From: JADCRZ01 sp037718865 | GTDB lineage: Bacteria; Bacteroidota; Bacteroidia; Chitinophagales; Chitinophagaceae | Direction of reading: 5' to 3' | Assembly: GCA_037718865.1 (NCBI GenBank) | Contig: JBBJMP010000001.1 | Location: 248,001 to 312,000 of the forward strand | DNA length: 64,000 bases | Part shown: positions 54,263-62,460 of the stretch, in pieces | How positions within the stretch are numbered: position 1 is the first letter of the stretch | Layout of the letters: each line of letters opens with the position of its first letter | Program-made: the position numbers and the translations under genes | Notes under the pieces: generated by a model | The model's input: the letters and a program-made list of their open reading frames with translations, nothing else | Databases searched by the model: none | Told to the model about the DNA's origin: nothing

Positions 54263-56353
54263 ATGACAACCCGTTTCATACCGATTTGGAAAGAAGCCCC
54301 TTTCCTGCGACTGATTATCCCGTTGATTTCCGGAATAATAATACAAAAGTATTCGGACCTTCCCGTTACGGTTTTGTGGGGGCTTGCAGGTGGATGTGCG
54401 GGAATGCTGGTGCTTTATAGGGGTCTCAACCTGTTTAGGCAATTCACGAATTACCGGATGAATGGCATTATTATTCATCTTTTAGTCGCCACCTGTGGCT
54501 GCATGATCACGTATTATAAAGACATCCGCCACGATTCTTCCTGGGTTGATCATTATTCTTACAGACAATCTGCCCTGATTGTGAAATTGCAGGAGCCGTT
54601 ATCGGAAAAGAAAATATCGTTTAAAGCAAGGGCCTCCGTTGAATATGCATACAACAATGATTCCTGCAGATCCCTGACCGGGGATATTCTGATATATTTT
54701 AAGAAACATCCATCCCTAAACAAGCTTGCTTACCAAACGCGCATCGCTTTCAGCAAACCCCTGCAGGCTATACCAAACACAGGTAACCCCGGAGCTTTCG
54801 ACTTCAGACGGTATTGTGCCCTGCAAAATATACATCACCAGGTTTTTCTGCAAACGGGAGAATTTACCATCCTTCCTTCCCCAAATAACAATAGATTGGG
54901 AAAGATGCTATTCGGGGTTAGAGAAAATATTGTTCACATTCTTCAGGACAATATTCCGGGAAAGAAAGAATCGGGGTTAGCGGAAGCCCTGCTCATCGGC
55001 TATAAAAATGACCTTGACAAAACCCTGGTGCAATCGTATTCAAATACCGGCGTAGTACACGTGATTGCCATATCCGGATTACACCTGGGACTGATCTATG
55101 GCTTACTGATCCTGGTAACCCGGCCGTTTAAAAAGAAACGTTACTCAAAATGGGTAATACCTGTTTTTATCATCAGTGGCCTGTGGCTCTTCAGCCTCCT
55201 TGCGGGCGGATCGGCGTCCATACTACGCTCCTCAGTAATGTTCAGCTTTATTGCCCTGGGAGAAGGCATCGGCAAGAAAACGTTTATATATAACTCGCTG
55301 GCGGCTTCTGCCTTTTTACTGCTCTGTTACAATCCTTTCTGGTTATGGGATGCCGGTTTCCAGTTATCTTATTCAGCAGTATTAAGCATCGTGATATTTA
55401 TGAAGCCGGTGCAAAACTGGTTTATAATGCAGAACAAAATGCTCGATCACCTATGGAAATTAACTGCGGTAAGTTTGGCCGCTCAGGTTCTGACTGCCCC
55501 TGTGAGTATCTACCTGTTTCACCAGTTCCCTGTTTACTTTCTCGTAACCAACCTCTTAGCTGTTCCGTTGTCGGGGTTAATCATACTCGGAGAAATTTTA
55601 CTTTGTACCTGTTCCGGCATAACATGGATGGCTAAAGCGACCGGATACCTGATCTTTCACCTGATACAAATTATGAATGAATTTATTGGTCATATGGAAA
55701 GAATGCCCTTTTCCGTTTGGGATCAGCTTCATCTTTCTTTGGTTCAACTGATAGTCGTTTATCTCAGCCTGGCGGCTTTCCTCATATATTCTTTACACAA
55801 AAATAAGAAGGCGCTGATTGTTTCATTGTCTTTCATCTTAATTTTTACGGCGTTAAGAAGTTTATCCTTCATCCACGCATGCCGGCAAAACATTGTCATA
55901 GTTTATAACGTAACGCATTACCGGGCTATTGATATTATACAGGGTCGCCAAGCTTTATTTATAGCGAGTAAGGCAATGATAGAAGAAACTTCGCTTTATC
56001 AGTTGCATGTTAAGCCTTCGCGGATCATGCACCGTATTCGTTCAGACTCATTAATAACGGATGCCGGCTATCCTTATCGTATTACGTTTAAAAATAACAG
56101 CGTCGTCATCCTCAATAAACCATTGATGGAAGCAAAGGGGCCTGGTAAATTCATTGCCGATGTTGTCATTCTTTCAGGTAACATGGAGACTAGTATTTCT
56201 GCGCTGCTAAAAACGGTGAAGTGTAAACAACTGGTCTTTGATTCTTCCAACCCCGGCTGGAAAATCGATAAGTGGAAATTAGAATGCCAACAATACGGTC
56301 AGCCATGCTTCTCCGTAGCAGAAAAAGGAGCGTTCATTCTAAACCTGAATTAA
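54263..56353 (+). CDS. comEC: ComEC/Rec2-type DNA-uptake channel protein
   Basis: A 696-residue membrane protein. The N-terminus has two to three helices and a DUF4131-like domain (about 90-210). The competence domain has the hallmark HVIAISGLHLGLIYG near 267 and about eight more helices to residue 520. The soluble C-terminal part (about 530-696, ending GQPCFSVAEKGAFILNLN) has the position of the metallo-beta-lactamase nuclease domain but lacks the HxHxDH motif. It would pass single-stranded DNA through the inner membrane in natural transformation. Confidence 0.9.
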   Translation: MTTRFIPIWKEAPFLRLIIPLISGIIIQKYSDLPVTVLWGLAGGCAGMLVLYRGLNLFRQFTNYRMNGIIIHLLVATCGCMITYYKDIRHDSSWVDHYSYRQSALIVKLQEPLSEKKISFKARASVEYAYNNDSCRSLTGDILIYFKKHPSLNKLAYQTRIAFSKPLQAIPNTGNPGAFDFRRYCALQNIHHQVFLQTGEFTILPSPNNNRLGKMLFGVRENIVHILQDNIPGKKESGLAEALLIGYKNDLDKTLVQSYSNTGVVHVIAISGLHLGLIYGLLILVTRPFKKKRYSKWVIPVFIISGLWLFSLLAGGSASILRSSVMFSFIALGEGIGKKTFIYNSLAASAFLLLCYNPFWLWDAGFQLSYSAVLSIVIFMKPVQNWFIMQNKMLDHLWKLTAVSLAAQVLTAPVSIYLFHQFPVYFLVTNLLAVPLSGLIILGEILLCTCSGITWMAKATGYLIFHLIQIMNEFIGHMERMPFSVWDQLHLSLVQLIVVYLSLAAFLIYSLHKNKKALIVSLSFILIFTALRSLSFIHACRQNIVIVYNVTHYRAIDIIQGRQALFIASKAMIEETSLYQLHVKPSRIMHRIRSDSLITDAGYPYRITFKNNSVVILNKPLMEAKGPGKFIADVVILSGNMETSISALLKTVKCKQLVFDSSNPGWKIDKWKLECQQYGQPCFSVAEKGAFILNLN

Positions 56354-56414
56354 CTTAATTTGCGGCCGTTGAGTGCCCCAGACCTGATGAAGTAAAACGT
56401 TAACCGGTAAACAA

Positions 56415-56431
56415 ATCTGCGGATCTGCGGC
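56415..56431. repeat. Two ATCTGCGG words before purH
   Basis: ATCTGCGG occurs twice in tandem (56415-56422, 56423-56430), 15 bp before the purH ATG. Unlike the other members of this word group it has no complementary arm nearby. Confidence 0.7.
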
Positions 56432-56444
56432 TAAATCATTACAA

Positions 56445-57986
56445 ATGAACAAAAGGATCCAATCAGCGCTGATCTCAGTGTTTTACAAAGATGGTTTAGA
56501 TGTTATCGTAAAGGAACTTCATCGACTGGGCATAACCATATACTCTACGGGGGGAACACAGGCCTTCATTGAATCTCTGCAAGTTCCCTGTATTGCGGTG
56601 GAATCACTGACCTCCTATCCTTCTATTTTAGGAGGAAGGGTCAAAACCCTGCATCCCTCCATTTTCGGAGGTATCCTCGGAAGGAGGGACAATGAGCAGG
56701 ATGTTCGTGAAATGAATGAATACAATATTCCGGAAATTGACCTTGTCATTGTTGACCTTTACCCATTTGAAGAGACACTTAAGCAGGTTCTTTCTTCTTC
56801 GTTTGGGGGCGACGAGGTGCTGGCTGAAAAAACCATCATTGAAAAAATTGATGTCGGCGGACCTTCAATGATTCGCGCAGCAGCCAAAAATTTCAGTGAC
56901 GTAGTGGTCATTGCCTGTAAAAATGACTATGCGGTTTTGCAACATATACTTAAAGACCAGGAGGCCGGGACAAGCCTGGAACAACGCAGGCAGCTTGCTG
57001 CCAAAGCTTTTAATGTTTGTTCCGGTTATGACATTGCTATATCCAATTACTTTAACAACACCAGGCATTTTAATCCCTTTACTGCAGAACCCTTTATCTT
57101 GCGTTATGGCGAAAACCCGCACCAGCAAGGCGTTTTTTATGGAAACACCCACAGCATGTTTGAACAGCTTCATGGGAAAGAAATTTCCTATAATAATCTG
57201 GTAGATATTGATGCGGCCCTGCAATTGATGCAGGAGTTTTCAGTCACCATTTTTGCCATTATCAAACATACCAATGTGTGTGGCATAGCTTCACGTGATA
57301 CGCTGCCGGAATGCTGGGACGCTGCTTTGGCAGGAGATCCTGAAAGTGCCTTTGGCGGAGTGCTGGCCTGCAACACCGAGGTGGATGCAGTTACGGCAAA
57401 AGCCATCGATGAGATATTTTTTGAAGTATTGATCGCTCCTTCTTACAGCGAAGAAGCGCTGACTGTGCTGAAATCCAGGAAAAACCGCATATTGCTCCAG
57501 GCCGGTCAAAATGGGTCTAAAATAAATGACGATCAATACAAGACCTTGTTGAACGGGGTGCTTTTCCAGAAACCAGATGAGGGTAGTTTCAGCAAATGGG
57601 AAGAAACTGGAGGAAGATTGACGACTGCCCTGGAGAGAACAGACCTCGAATTTGCAAACCTGGTTTGCAAGCACCTGAAGTCGAATGCTATTGCACTCGT
57701 GAAGGACAAACAACTGATTGGTAAGGGTTGCGGTCAAACCAGCCGGATCGATGCATTGAGGCAGGCCATAGAAAAGGCAAAACAATATCATGGTGATATC
57801 AAGGGTGCCGTGATGGCCAGCGATGCTTTTTTCCCTTTCGATGACTGTGTAAAAATGGGACATCAGGCTGGCATTGCATCGTTCATTCAGCCTGGCGGTT
57901 CTATTCGCGATAAAGATTCGATCGAGTACTGCAGGTTAAACAACCTGGCCCTGGTAATGACGGGATTAAGGCATTTCAAACATTGA
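56445..57986 (+). CDS. purH: Bifunctional AICAR transformylase / IMP cyclohydrolase
   Basis: A 513-residue enzyme of normal length. The IMP cyclohydrolase domain (about 1-190) has STGGTQAFIE near 31, GGRVKTLHPSIFGGIL near 63 and EKIDVGGPSMIRAAAKN near 132. The transformylase domain (about 195-513) has RYGENPHQQGVFY near 220, IIKHTNVCGIA near 270, the lysine-histidine pair of the family, and DAFFPFDD near 462. It performs the last two steps of IMP synthesis. No other purine gene lies nearby. Confidence 0.95.
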   Translation: MNKRIQSALISVFYKDGLDVIVKELHRLGITIYSTGGTQAFIESLQVPCIAVESLTSYPSILGGRVKTLHPSIFGGILGRRDNEQDVREMNEYNIPEIDLVIVDLYPFEETLKQVLSSSFGGDEVLAEKTIIEKIDVGGPSMIRAAAKNFSDVVVIACKNDYAVLQHILKDQEAGTSLEQRRQLAAKAFNVCSGYDIAISNYFNNTRHFNPFTAEPFILRYGENPHQQGVFYGNTHSMFEQLHGKEISYNNLVDIDAALQLMQEFSVTIFAIIKHTNVCGIASRDTLPECWDAALAGDPESAFGGVLACNTEVDAVTAKAIDEIFFEVLIAPSYSEEALTVLKSRKNRILLQAGQNGSKINDDQYKTLLNGVLFQKPDEGSFSKWEETGGRLTTALERTDLEFANLVCKHLKSNAIALVKDKQLIGKGCGQTSRIDALRQAIEKAKQYHGDIKGAVMASDAFFPFDDCVKMGHQAGIASFIQPGGSIRDKDSIEYCRLNNLALVMTGLRHFKH

Positions 57987-58056
57987 CCTGGTTAAGCAGG
58001 ATCAGGCATAAGGGCACCCGCTTCAAAGCTTCATTTGCATTGGGAGTACATCCCCA

Positions 58057-58088
58057 TCCGCACATCCGCACATTCGCAAATCCGCACA
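58057..58088. repeat. Four octamers between purH and the deacetylase gene
   Basis: TCCGCACA, TCCGCACA, TTCGCAAA and TCCGCACA are contiguous. They end 3 bp before the stop codon of the convergent deacetylase gene (58092). They form the 3' flank of both genes. Confidence 0.85.
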
Positions 58089-58091
58089 TCA

Positions 58092-59411
58092 TTAAGTTCT
58101 ATCCCAAAATACCTCTTCTTTCAAAAAGGTCTCGTACACTTTTTTCCATCCCGCAAGGTGCTGATCATTGCCCAAAAAATTATTATGCCAGATAGTGACC
58201 ATCAGGCCGTTTACTTTCTTGATCTGATGATAATACCACATGAGCTCTTCCAGCGCCTGTTTGGCAGTAAGCTTCTCCTCATAGTATGCATTAGCATCCA
58301 TAAAGCAGAAAGGGTAAATGAGCAGGTCTGAAGAATTTTCATTTGCTAAATCGTACCAGTAAAAGGATGACGCCACGGATGCCCGGAAGCCGTTTATGCT
58401 TCCATAACCCATTGAGAATTCTTTCCGAATACCTAAACGGATCAGCCGGAGGTAGGTTTCGGGTAAACTTAACCGGATATAGTGCTGGCGGCTACTATCA
58501 ACCTTTTTATTAACCAGGTATCCCAGCCATTCGATCTCCTGTTTGAGTAATATTTCATGATCGCCACTTTGCCAGGAAGGGTGAATGCCTACCTGGTAAC
58601 CTGATGCATGGTATTTTATCAGGGTTTCCATAGCTTCGGATTCCGGGTCTATATTCTTATCATGTTTCATCCGTTTAGAGGCTACCAGGAAAAAATAATA
58701 CGCTTTGACTCTGCAGTACAGGTGTAATCCATCCAACCATTCATAGGAATCGAAGGGGTCCATCATTTTTCCTTGCAAAACGGTCAAACGTTCTTTCAGG
58801 AGCCTCCAGTCGCCATCTAACACAGAGCGAACTGAGCCTCCTAAATTTCTCCACCATCCTTTGTGCAGATATGAATACGCCATGTCGATATCATAGGTAG
58901 GAAGAAATGTAAATCGCCTGAAACGAAAACCCAGTTCAGGGTAATGGTAATGCAATTCTTTTTTAAGGTCTTCCAGCCAGATATTTATGATGGGAAGATG
59001 TAAAAAGTTTTCTTTAAAAGCCAGGGAATTTGTATGGGCAAAACGACCATAATCATCTTTTTGGTGAGGGAGGTATTCTTCATAACGGCTTAACAGGTAA
59101 AAAATAGCGGCCAGTATATCGAAGGCAAAATTGCTGCCTGTCGTCGTTTTGAAAAAGGCTTTATAGTCTTTATGATTAAAGCACTGAACAGATTGTTCTT
59201 TGATGTCTTTTTGAAACAGCAGCTCAGTACTCATTATCCAGAATTCTGCATCTGAGATCTCTGCCGGACTATAATTTATTTTAGGGCCCTTATGAACAAT
59301 ATAGTGGTCTTTACTGGTGGTTATCCGGATGGCTTCCCGAAAAATCTCTTTGCTGATAAATGCCGTAATGTATTGTAATCGGGGTGTTTCCTGAATAGCG
59401 TACAATAGCAT
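58092..59411 (-). CDS. Polysaccharide deacetylase family protein (DUF7033 N-domain)
   Basis: From the ATG at 59411 (MLLYAIQETPRLQYIT) the protein has 439 residues, which matches my memory of how DUF7033-type proteins begin; a GTG at 59462 would add 17. The N-terminal domain is about 1-170. The NodB-like part has FLPTYDIDMAYSY near 189, YQVGIHPSWQSGD near 286 and VTIWHNNFLG near 407, which place the metal-binding aspartate and histidines. It probably deacetylates or otherwise modifies a surface glycan. No signal peptide is visible. Confidence 0.82.
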   Translation of the reverse strand: MLLYAIQETPRLQYITAFISKEIFREAIRITTSKDHYIVHKGPKINYSPAEISDAEFWIMSTELLFQKDIKEQSVQCFNHKDYKAFFKTTTGSNFAFDILAAIFYLLSRYEEYLPHQKDDYGRFAHTNSLAFKENFLHLPIINIWLEDLKKELHYHYPELGFRFRRFTFLPTYDIDMAYSYLHKGWWRNLGGSVRSVLDGDWRLLKERLTVLQGKMMDPFDSYEWLDGLHLYCRVKAYYFFLVASKRMKHDKNIDPESEAMETLIKYHASGYQVGIHPSWQSGDHEILLKQEIEWLGYLVNKKVDSSRQHYIRLSLPETYLRLIRLGIRKEFSMGYGSINGFRASVASSFYWYDLANENSSDLLIYPFCFMDANAYYEEKLTAKQALEELMWYYHQIKKVNGLMVTIWHNNFLGNDQHLAGWKKVYETFLKEEVFWDRT

Positions 59412-59524
59412 AGAGTTGGCAAATGATCTAGTTAATTGTTCATAAAACTTCGGCTTACCCACTACCGCCCTCCCGGTAATGTCAATTAGTTAAGTTTATC
59501 CTGGAATTATCTTTATTTATATTT

Positions 59525-59590
59525 TGTGTGTTGCTTTGTGAACTTTGTGGTTCAATAAACCACAAGAGTCTCAAAGAAGGCACAAAGGGT
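59525..59590. repeat. CTTTGTGG-word hairpin element at the lutB 3' end
   Basis: CTTTGTG (59534), CTTTGTGGTT (59543-59552), a 5-nt loop and AACCACAA (59558-59565) fold with one mismatch, and CACAAAGG (59581-59588) follows. The layout copies the element at 34025-34112. It ends 2 bp before the lutB stop codon. Confidence 0.8.
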
Positions 59591-59591
59591 T

Positions 59592-61001
59592 CTAGTTGCC
59601 GACTCCTGACTTAATCATCACTCCCGGCTCCCGGCTACGCTCCTTCCATTGTTCATTGAATGTTTTGACGGCAAACTGTAAAGGTGCCCGGTGTGCCGTC
59701 CAGCCCTTGTACATGTTGTTAACCGCCCAGTTCTTTGCTTTACTACTTCCCTTATTCATTAATGAGCGGCTGAGGCAGGCCCGCCTCCATACTTTCCAGG
59801 CAATCCGTTCGCCGAGGCTGCTGTATCCGCTTTCTACTGCTTCATTCCTGTTGTCAAGCAAGAGCGCATGCAGGTTGATCTTGACTGCGCACACTTCCGT
59901 GCAGTTACCGCACAGCGATGAGGCATTGCTTAAATGTTTCCATTCATCCATACCATTCAGGTGCGGAGTAATTACGGCCCCGATGGGGCCGCTATAGGTA
60001 GTTCCATAAGCATGCCCGCCAATATTTTTATATACCGGACAGGCATTCAGGCAGGCTCCGCAACGGATGCAATAAAGGCTTTCCCTGGCTTTTGGATTAG
60101 CAAGGATGTTGGTACGGCCGTTATCCAGCAATATTACCACCATCTCTTCCGGGCCATCTGTTTCTCTCGCCTGGCGCGGCCCGGTAATTATTGTATTATA
60201 CACGGTAACGTTTTGACCAGTACCAAAGGTAGAAAGTAATGGCCAGAATAATCCAAGGTCAGTTAACGAAGAAATTACTTTTTCTATGCCTACAACGACA
60301 ATATGTGTTTTGGGCCAGGCCGCACTTAACCTTGCATTTCCCTCGTTTTCACTAATGGCAATTGCTCCAACGTCTGCTAAAATAAAATTAGCACCCGTTA
60401 TACCTATTTCGGCATCGACATACTTTTGGCGAAGATTTTCCCGGGCAACCGCCGTCATCTGCTCCGGTGTAAGATGAGGCGCGGTATGAAGCTTTTCGTG
60501 GAACAGTTTGGCAATGTCTTCCTTACTCTTATGCATAGCCGGAGTAACTATATGATAAGGTGCTTCCCCGTCAAGTTGCTGAATGTATTCGCCCAGGTCT
60601 GTTTCAACACTTTCGATATCATGTTTTTGCAGAAATGAATTAAGCTTGATTTCTTCTGTAACCATGCTTTTACTTTTCACAATCGTCTTGCAGCCCTTCT
60701 GCTTACAGATCTTCAGTATTTCGTCCAGGGCTTGTTGGGTATTCTCCGCCCACAATACCTTTCCTCCGCGTTTAGTAAATGCAGCTTCGAATTCTTCCAG
60801 CCGCTCATCGAGGGTTTCAATTGCCCTCCACTTAACATTCTTTGCTCTTTCTCTCGCCAGGTTTATATCCTGGAACTGCAGCTTGCCCGCAGGAACGGAT
60901 TTATTATACCTGCTGATATTGAAATTTATCTTCCTGCGATGCTCTATGTCAACAGCTTTAATGGTGCTTTTTGCTAGAAATGATGCTGCAGTATCCGTCA
61001 T
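59592..61001 (-). CDS. lutB: Lactate utilisation iron-sulfur protein LutB
   Basis: A 469-residue protein of the LutB/LldF family: an N-terminal LUD-type domain (about 60-300, SKSMVTEEIKLNSFLQKH near 127, GVNFILADVGAIAISENEGNARLS-like text near 205-225) and two ferredoxin-type clusters, CIRCGACLNACPVY near 313 and CGNCTEVCAVKI near 363. With LutA and LutC it oxidises L-lactate. LutA is not in the window and the LutC-like gene is 20 kb away. The last 14 residues (SREPGVMIKSGVGN) are encoded by ACTCCCGGCTCCCGG-type words and look like an added tail. Confidence 0.9.
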   Translation of the reverse strand: MTDTAASFLAKSTIKAVDIEHRRKINFNISRYNKSVPAGKLQFQDINLARERAKNVKWRAIETLDERLEEFEAAFTKRGGKVLWAENTQQALDEILKICKQKGCKTIVKSKSMVTEEIKLNSFLQKHDIESVETDLGEYIQQLDGEAPYHIVTPAMHKSKEDIAKLFHEKLHTAPHLTPEQMTAVARENLRQKYVDAEIGITGANFILADVGAIAISENEGNARLSAAWPKTHIVVVGIEKVISSLTDLGLFWPLLSTFGTGQNVTVYNTIITGPRQARETDGPEEMVVILLDNGRTNILANPKARESLYCIRCGACLNACPVYKNIGGHAYGTTYSGPIGAVITPHLNGMDEWKHLSNASSLCGNCTEVCAVKINLHALLLDNRNEAVESGYSSLGERIAWKVWRRACLSRSLMNKGSSKAKNWAVNNMYKGWTAHRAPLQFAVKTFNEQWKERSREPGVMIKSGVGN

Positions 61002-61076
61002 GGCCTGATGATGATTTTGTTATGATATCAGTCTAAGATATGGTTATTTCAATCACTTCTGGTAAGCGTCTGCAGT

Positions 61077-61682
61077 TCAGGGCTGCCTGACTGCCTTTAC
61101 AGGTTTTTTTGATTCGAAATGTTCCCTGGCAACCTGATGCAGTGCATTATAAAAATCCTGTCCATACTTGCGTATCAGCGGCTCTTTGAGAAACACATAC
61201 ACAGGCATCCTGAGTTTTTTGCCTAAGGCGCATGCTGGGTTGCACAAGCCCTCGCGTGGCTCATAGTTAACCAGATCGTTACTCCTGGTTTTTTGTATTC
61301 TGATTGGGAACAGGTGACAGCTGACCGGTTTTTTCCAATCCGTCTTACCGGCATTGTAAGCCTGCTCGAGGCCGCATTTAATAATACCCTTTTCATCACG
61401 CGATCCATATGCACACATTTTGCCCTGAATGGTTGGTGTTACCCAACCAAACTCCTGGTCATACGTATACTTACCCTGCTGTTCTATGACTGCAATGCCT
61501 TCCTTGGTTAAGTAAGGCTTTACCTTATCGTATACTTTTTTTAGTTGATCCAGTTCATTCTTTTCGAGGGGTGCGCCGGCATCTCCGTCTTCGCAACATC
61601 CACCCTTGCATTTGATAAGATCACAAACAAATTGTTCCTCTACGATTTGGTCACTTACCAGCACTTTGTCTATTGCTATCAA
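61077..61682 (-). CDS. DUF3109 family cysteine-rich protein
   Basis: A 201-residue protein from a TTG start at 61682 (MIAIDKVLVSDQIVEEQFVCD). Its eight or so cysteines include CDLIKCKGGCCEDGDAGAPL near 20, CAYGS near 88, CGLEQAYNAGK near 100 and CHLFPIR near 120, the YkgJ/DUF3109-like metal or iron-sulfur pattern. The family has no proven function. It lies between lutB and gldD on the same strand, 75 bp after lutB's start. Confidence 0.85.
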   Translation of the reverse strand: MIAIDKVLVSDQIVEEQFVCDLIKCKGGCCEDGDAGAPLEKNELDQLKKVYDKVKPYLTKEGIAVIEQQGKYTYDQEFGWVTPTIQGKMCAYGSRDEKGIIKCGLEQAYNAGKTDWKKPVSCHLFPIRIQKTRSNDLVNYEPREGLCNPACALGKKLRMPVYVFLKEPLIRKYGQDFYNALHQVAREHFESKKPVKAVRQP

Positions 61683-61705
61683 GATATGTTTTTGTAAAGA
61701 TAGGA

Positions 61706-61802
61706 GAAGTTCAAAAGTTCAAGGTTCAAAAGTTCGGAGTTAGTGATCAAGCCCTGAAGCCTCCCGAAGCCTGAACCTTTGAACTCCCGAACACAGAACT
61801 TC
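61706..61802. repeat. AGTTCAA-word element ending at the gldD stop
   Basis: Left words GAAGTTCAAAAGTTCAAGG and TTCAAAAGTTCGG face right words CTGAACCTTTGAACTCCC and GAACACAGAACTTC. GAAGTTC (61706-61712) pairs with GAACTTC (61796-61802) and AAGGTTCA (61721-61728) with TGAACCTT (61772-61779). The right end touches the gldD stop codon at 61803. Confidence 0.8.
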
Positions 61803-62459
61803 TCACTTCCACTTCAAACTATTGATCAGGTGCTTCATATCTTTCTCCAAAAACCGGTTTACCACACTGAGTGAATCTTCGTTCGGGGTAGCATCAAAAT
61901 AAAGAGCGCCGCGGAGGAAGTGTTTGACAGAATCGGTTACCAGGAACTGATTTGATGTTGCCGTGTTACCACCGATTTTAAAATAAATGCCCTCTACACC
62001 GTTTTTTGTGCGGAACACACTGTCATTGATCGAAGTGGCTTTATACGAATGTTTAAAAGTAAGCTCATAAGACCCCCTGATAAGGCGTTCAAAATTGTTC
62101 ACCCCTGCAGAGTCAATGTAAACACCCTGCCTGTTTTTTACCTTGAAATGGGTTTTGCCTCCGATGCGATTGTAACTGATATAAATCCGCCCCTGGAACC
62201 GGGGAAAGTCAACATTTATCCAGTAGTCATTTTCCGGATTTTCTTCAAAGAAGGTGGTATCCTTGATCACAACCCCATAAACCGGGTATTCAAACGAATA
62301 AGGAAATTCGGGCCGGTCAAAATTCTGGTAGGCCCTTTGGGGAAACGGTATATTAAAATATCCGCGTGGTTTGGGTAAATAGGTATTGTTACATCCGGCA
62401 AGGATCCATAGCAGCATTAACGCGGTAAACAAACGCCCTGGCTTTTCCCGTTTATTCAT
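61803..62459 (-). CDS. gldD: Gliding motility lipoprotein GldD
   Basis: From the ATG at 62459 (MNKREKPGRLFTALML) the protein has 218 residues; the upstream ATG at 62483 is inside gldE. The lipobox is LAGC (cysteine near 23). YLPKPRGYFNIPFPQRAY near 27 is the GldD hallmark, followed by SFEYPVYG near 52 and GGNTATSNQFLVTDSVKHFLRG near 165. GldD is a lipoprotein needed for gliding and type IX secretion in Flavobacterium. It starts 1 bp after the gldE stop, so the two are cotranslated. Confidence 0.92.
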   Translation of the reverse strand: MNKREKPGRLFTALMLLWILAGCNNTYLPKPRGYFNIPFPQRAYQNFDRPEFPYSFEYPVYGVVIKDTTFFEENPENDYWINVDFPRFQGRIYISYNRIGGKTHFKVKNRQGVYIDSAGVNNFERLIRGSYELTFKHSYKATSINDSVFRTKNGVEGIYFKIGGNTATSNQFLVTDSVKHFLRGALYFDATPNEDSLSVVNRFLEKDMKHLINSLKWK

Positions 62460-62460
62460 A

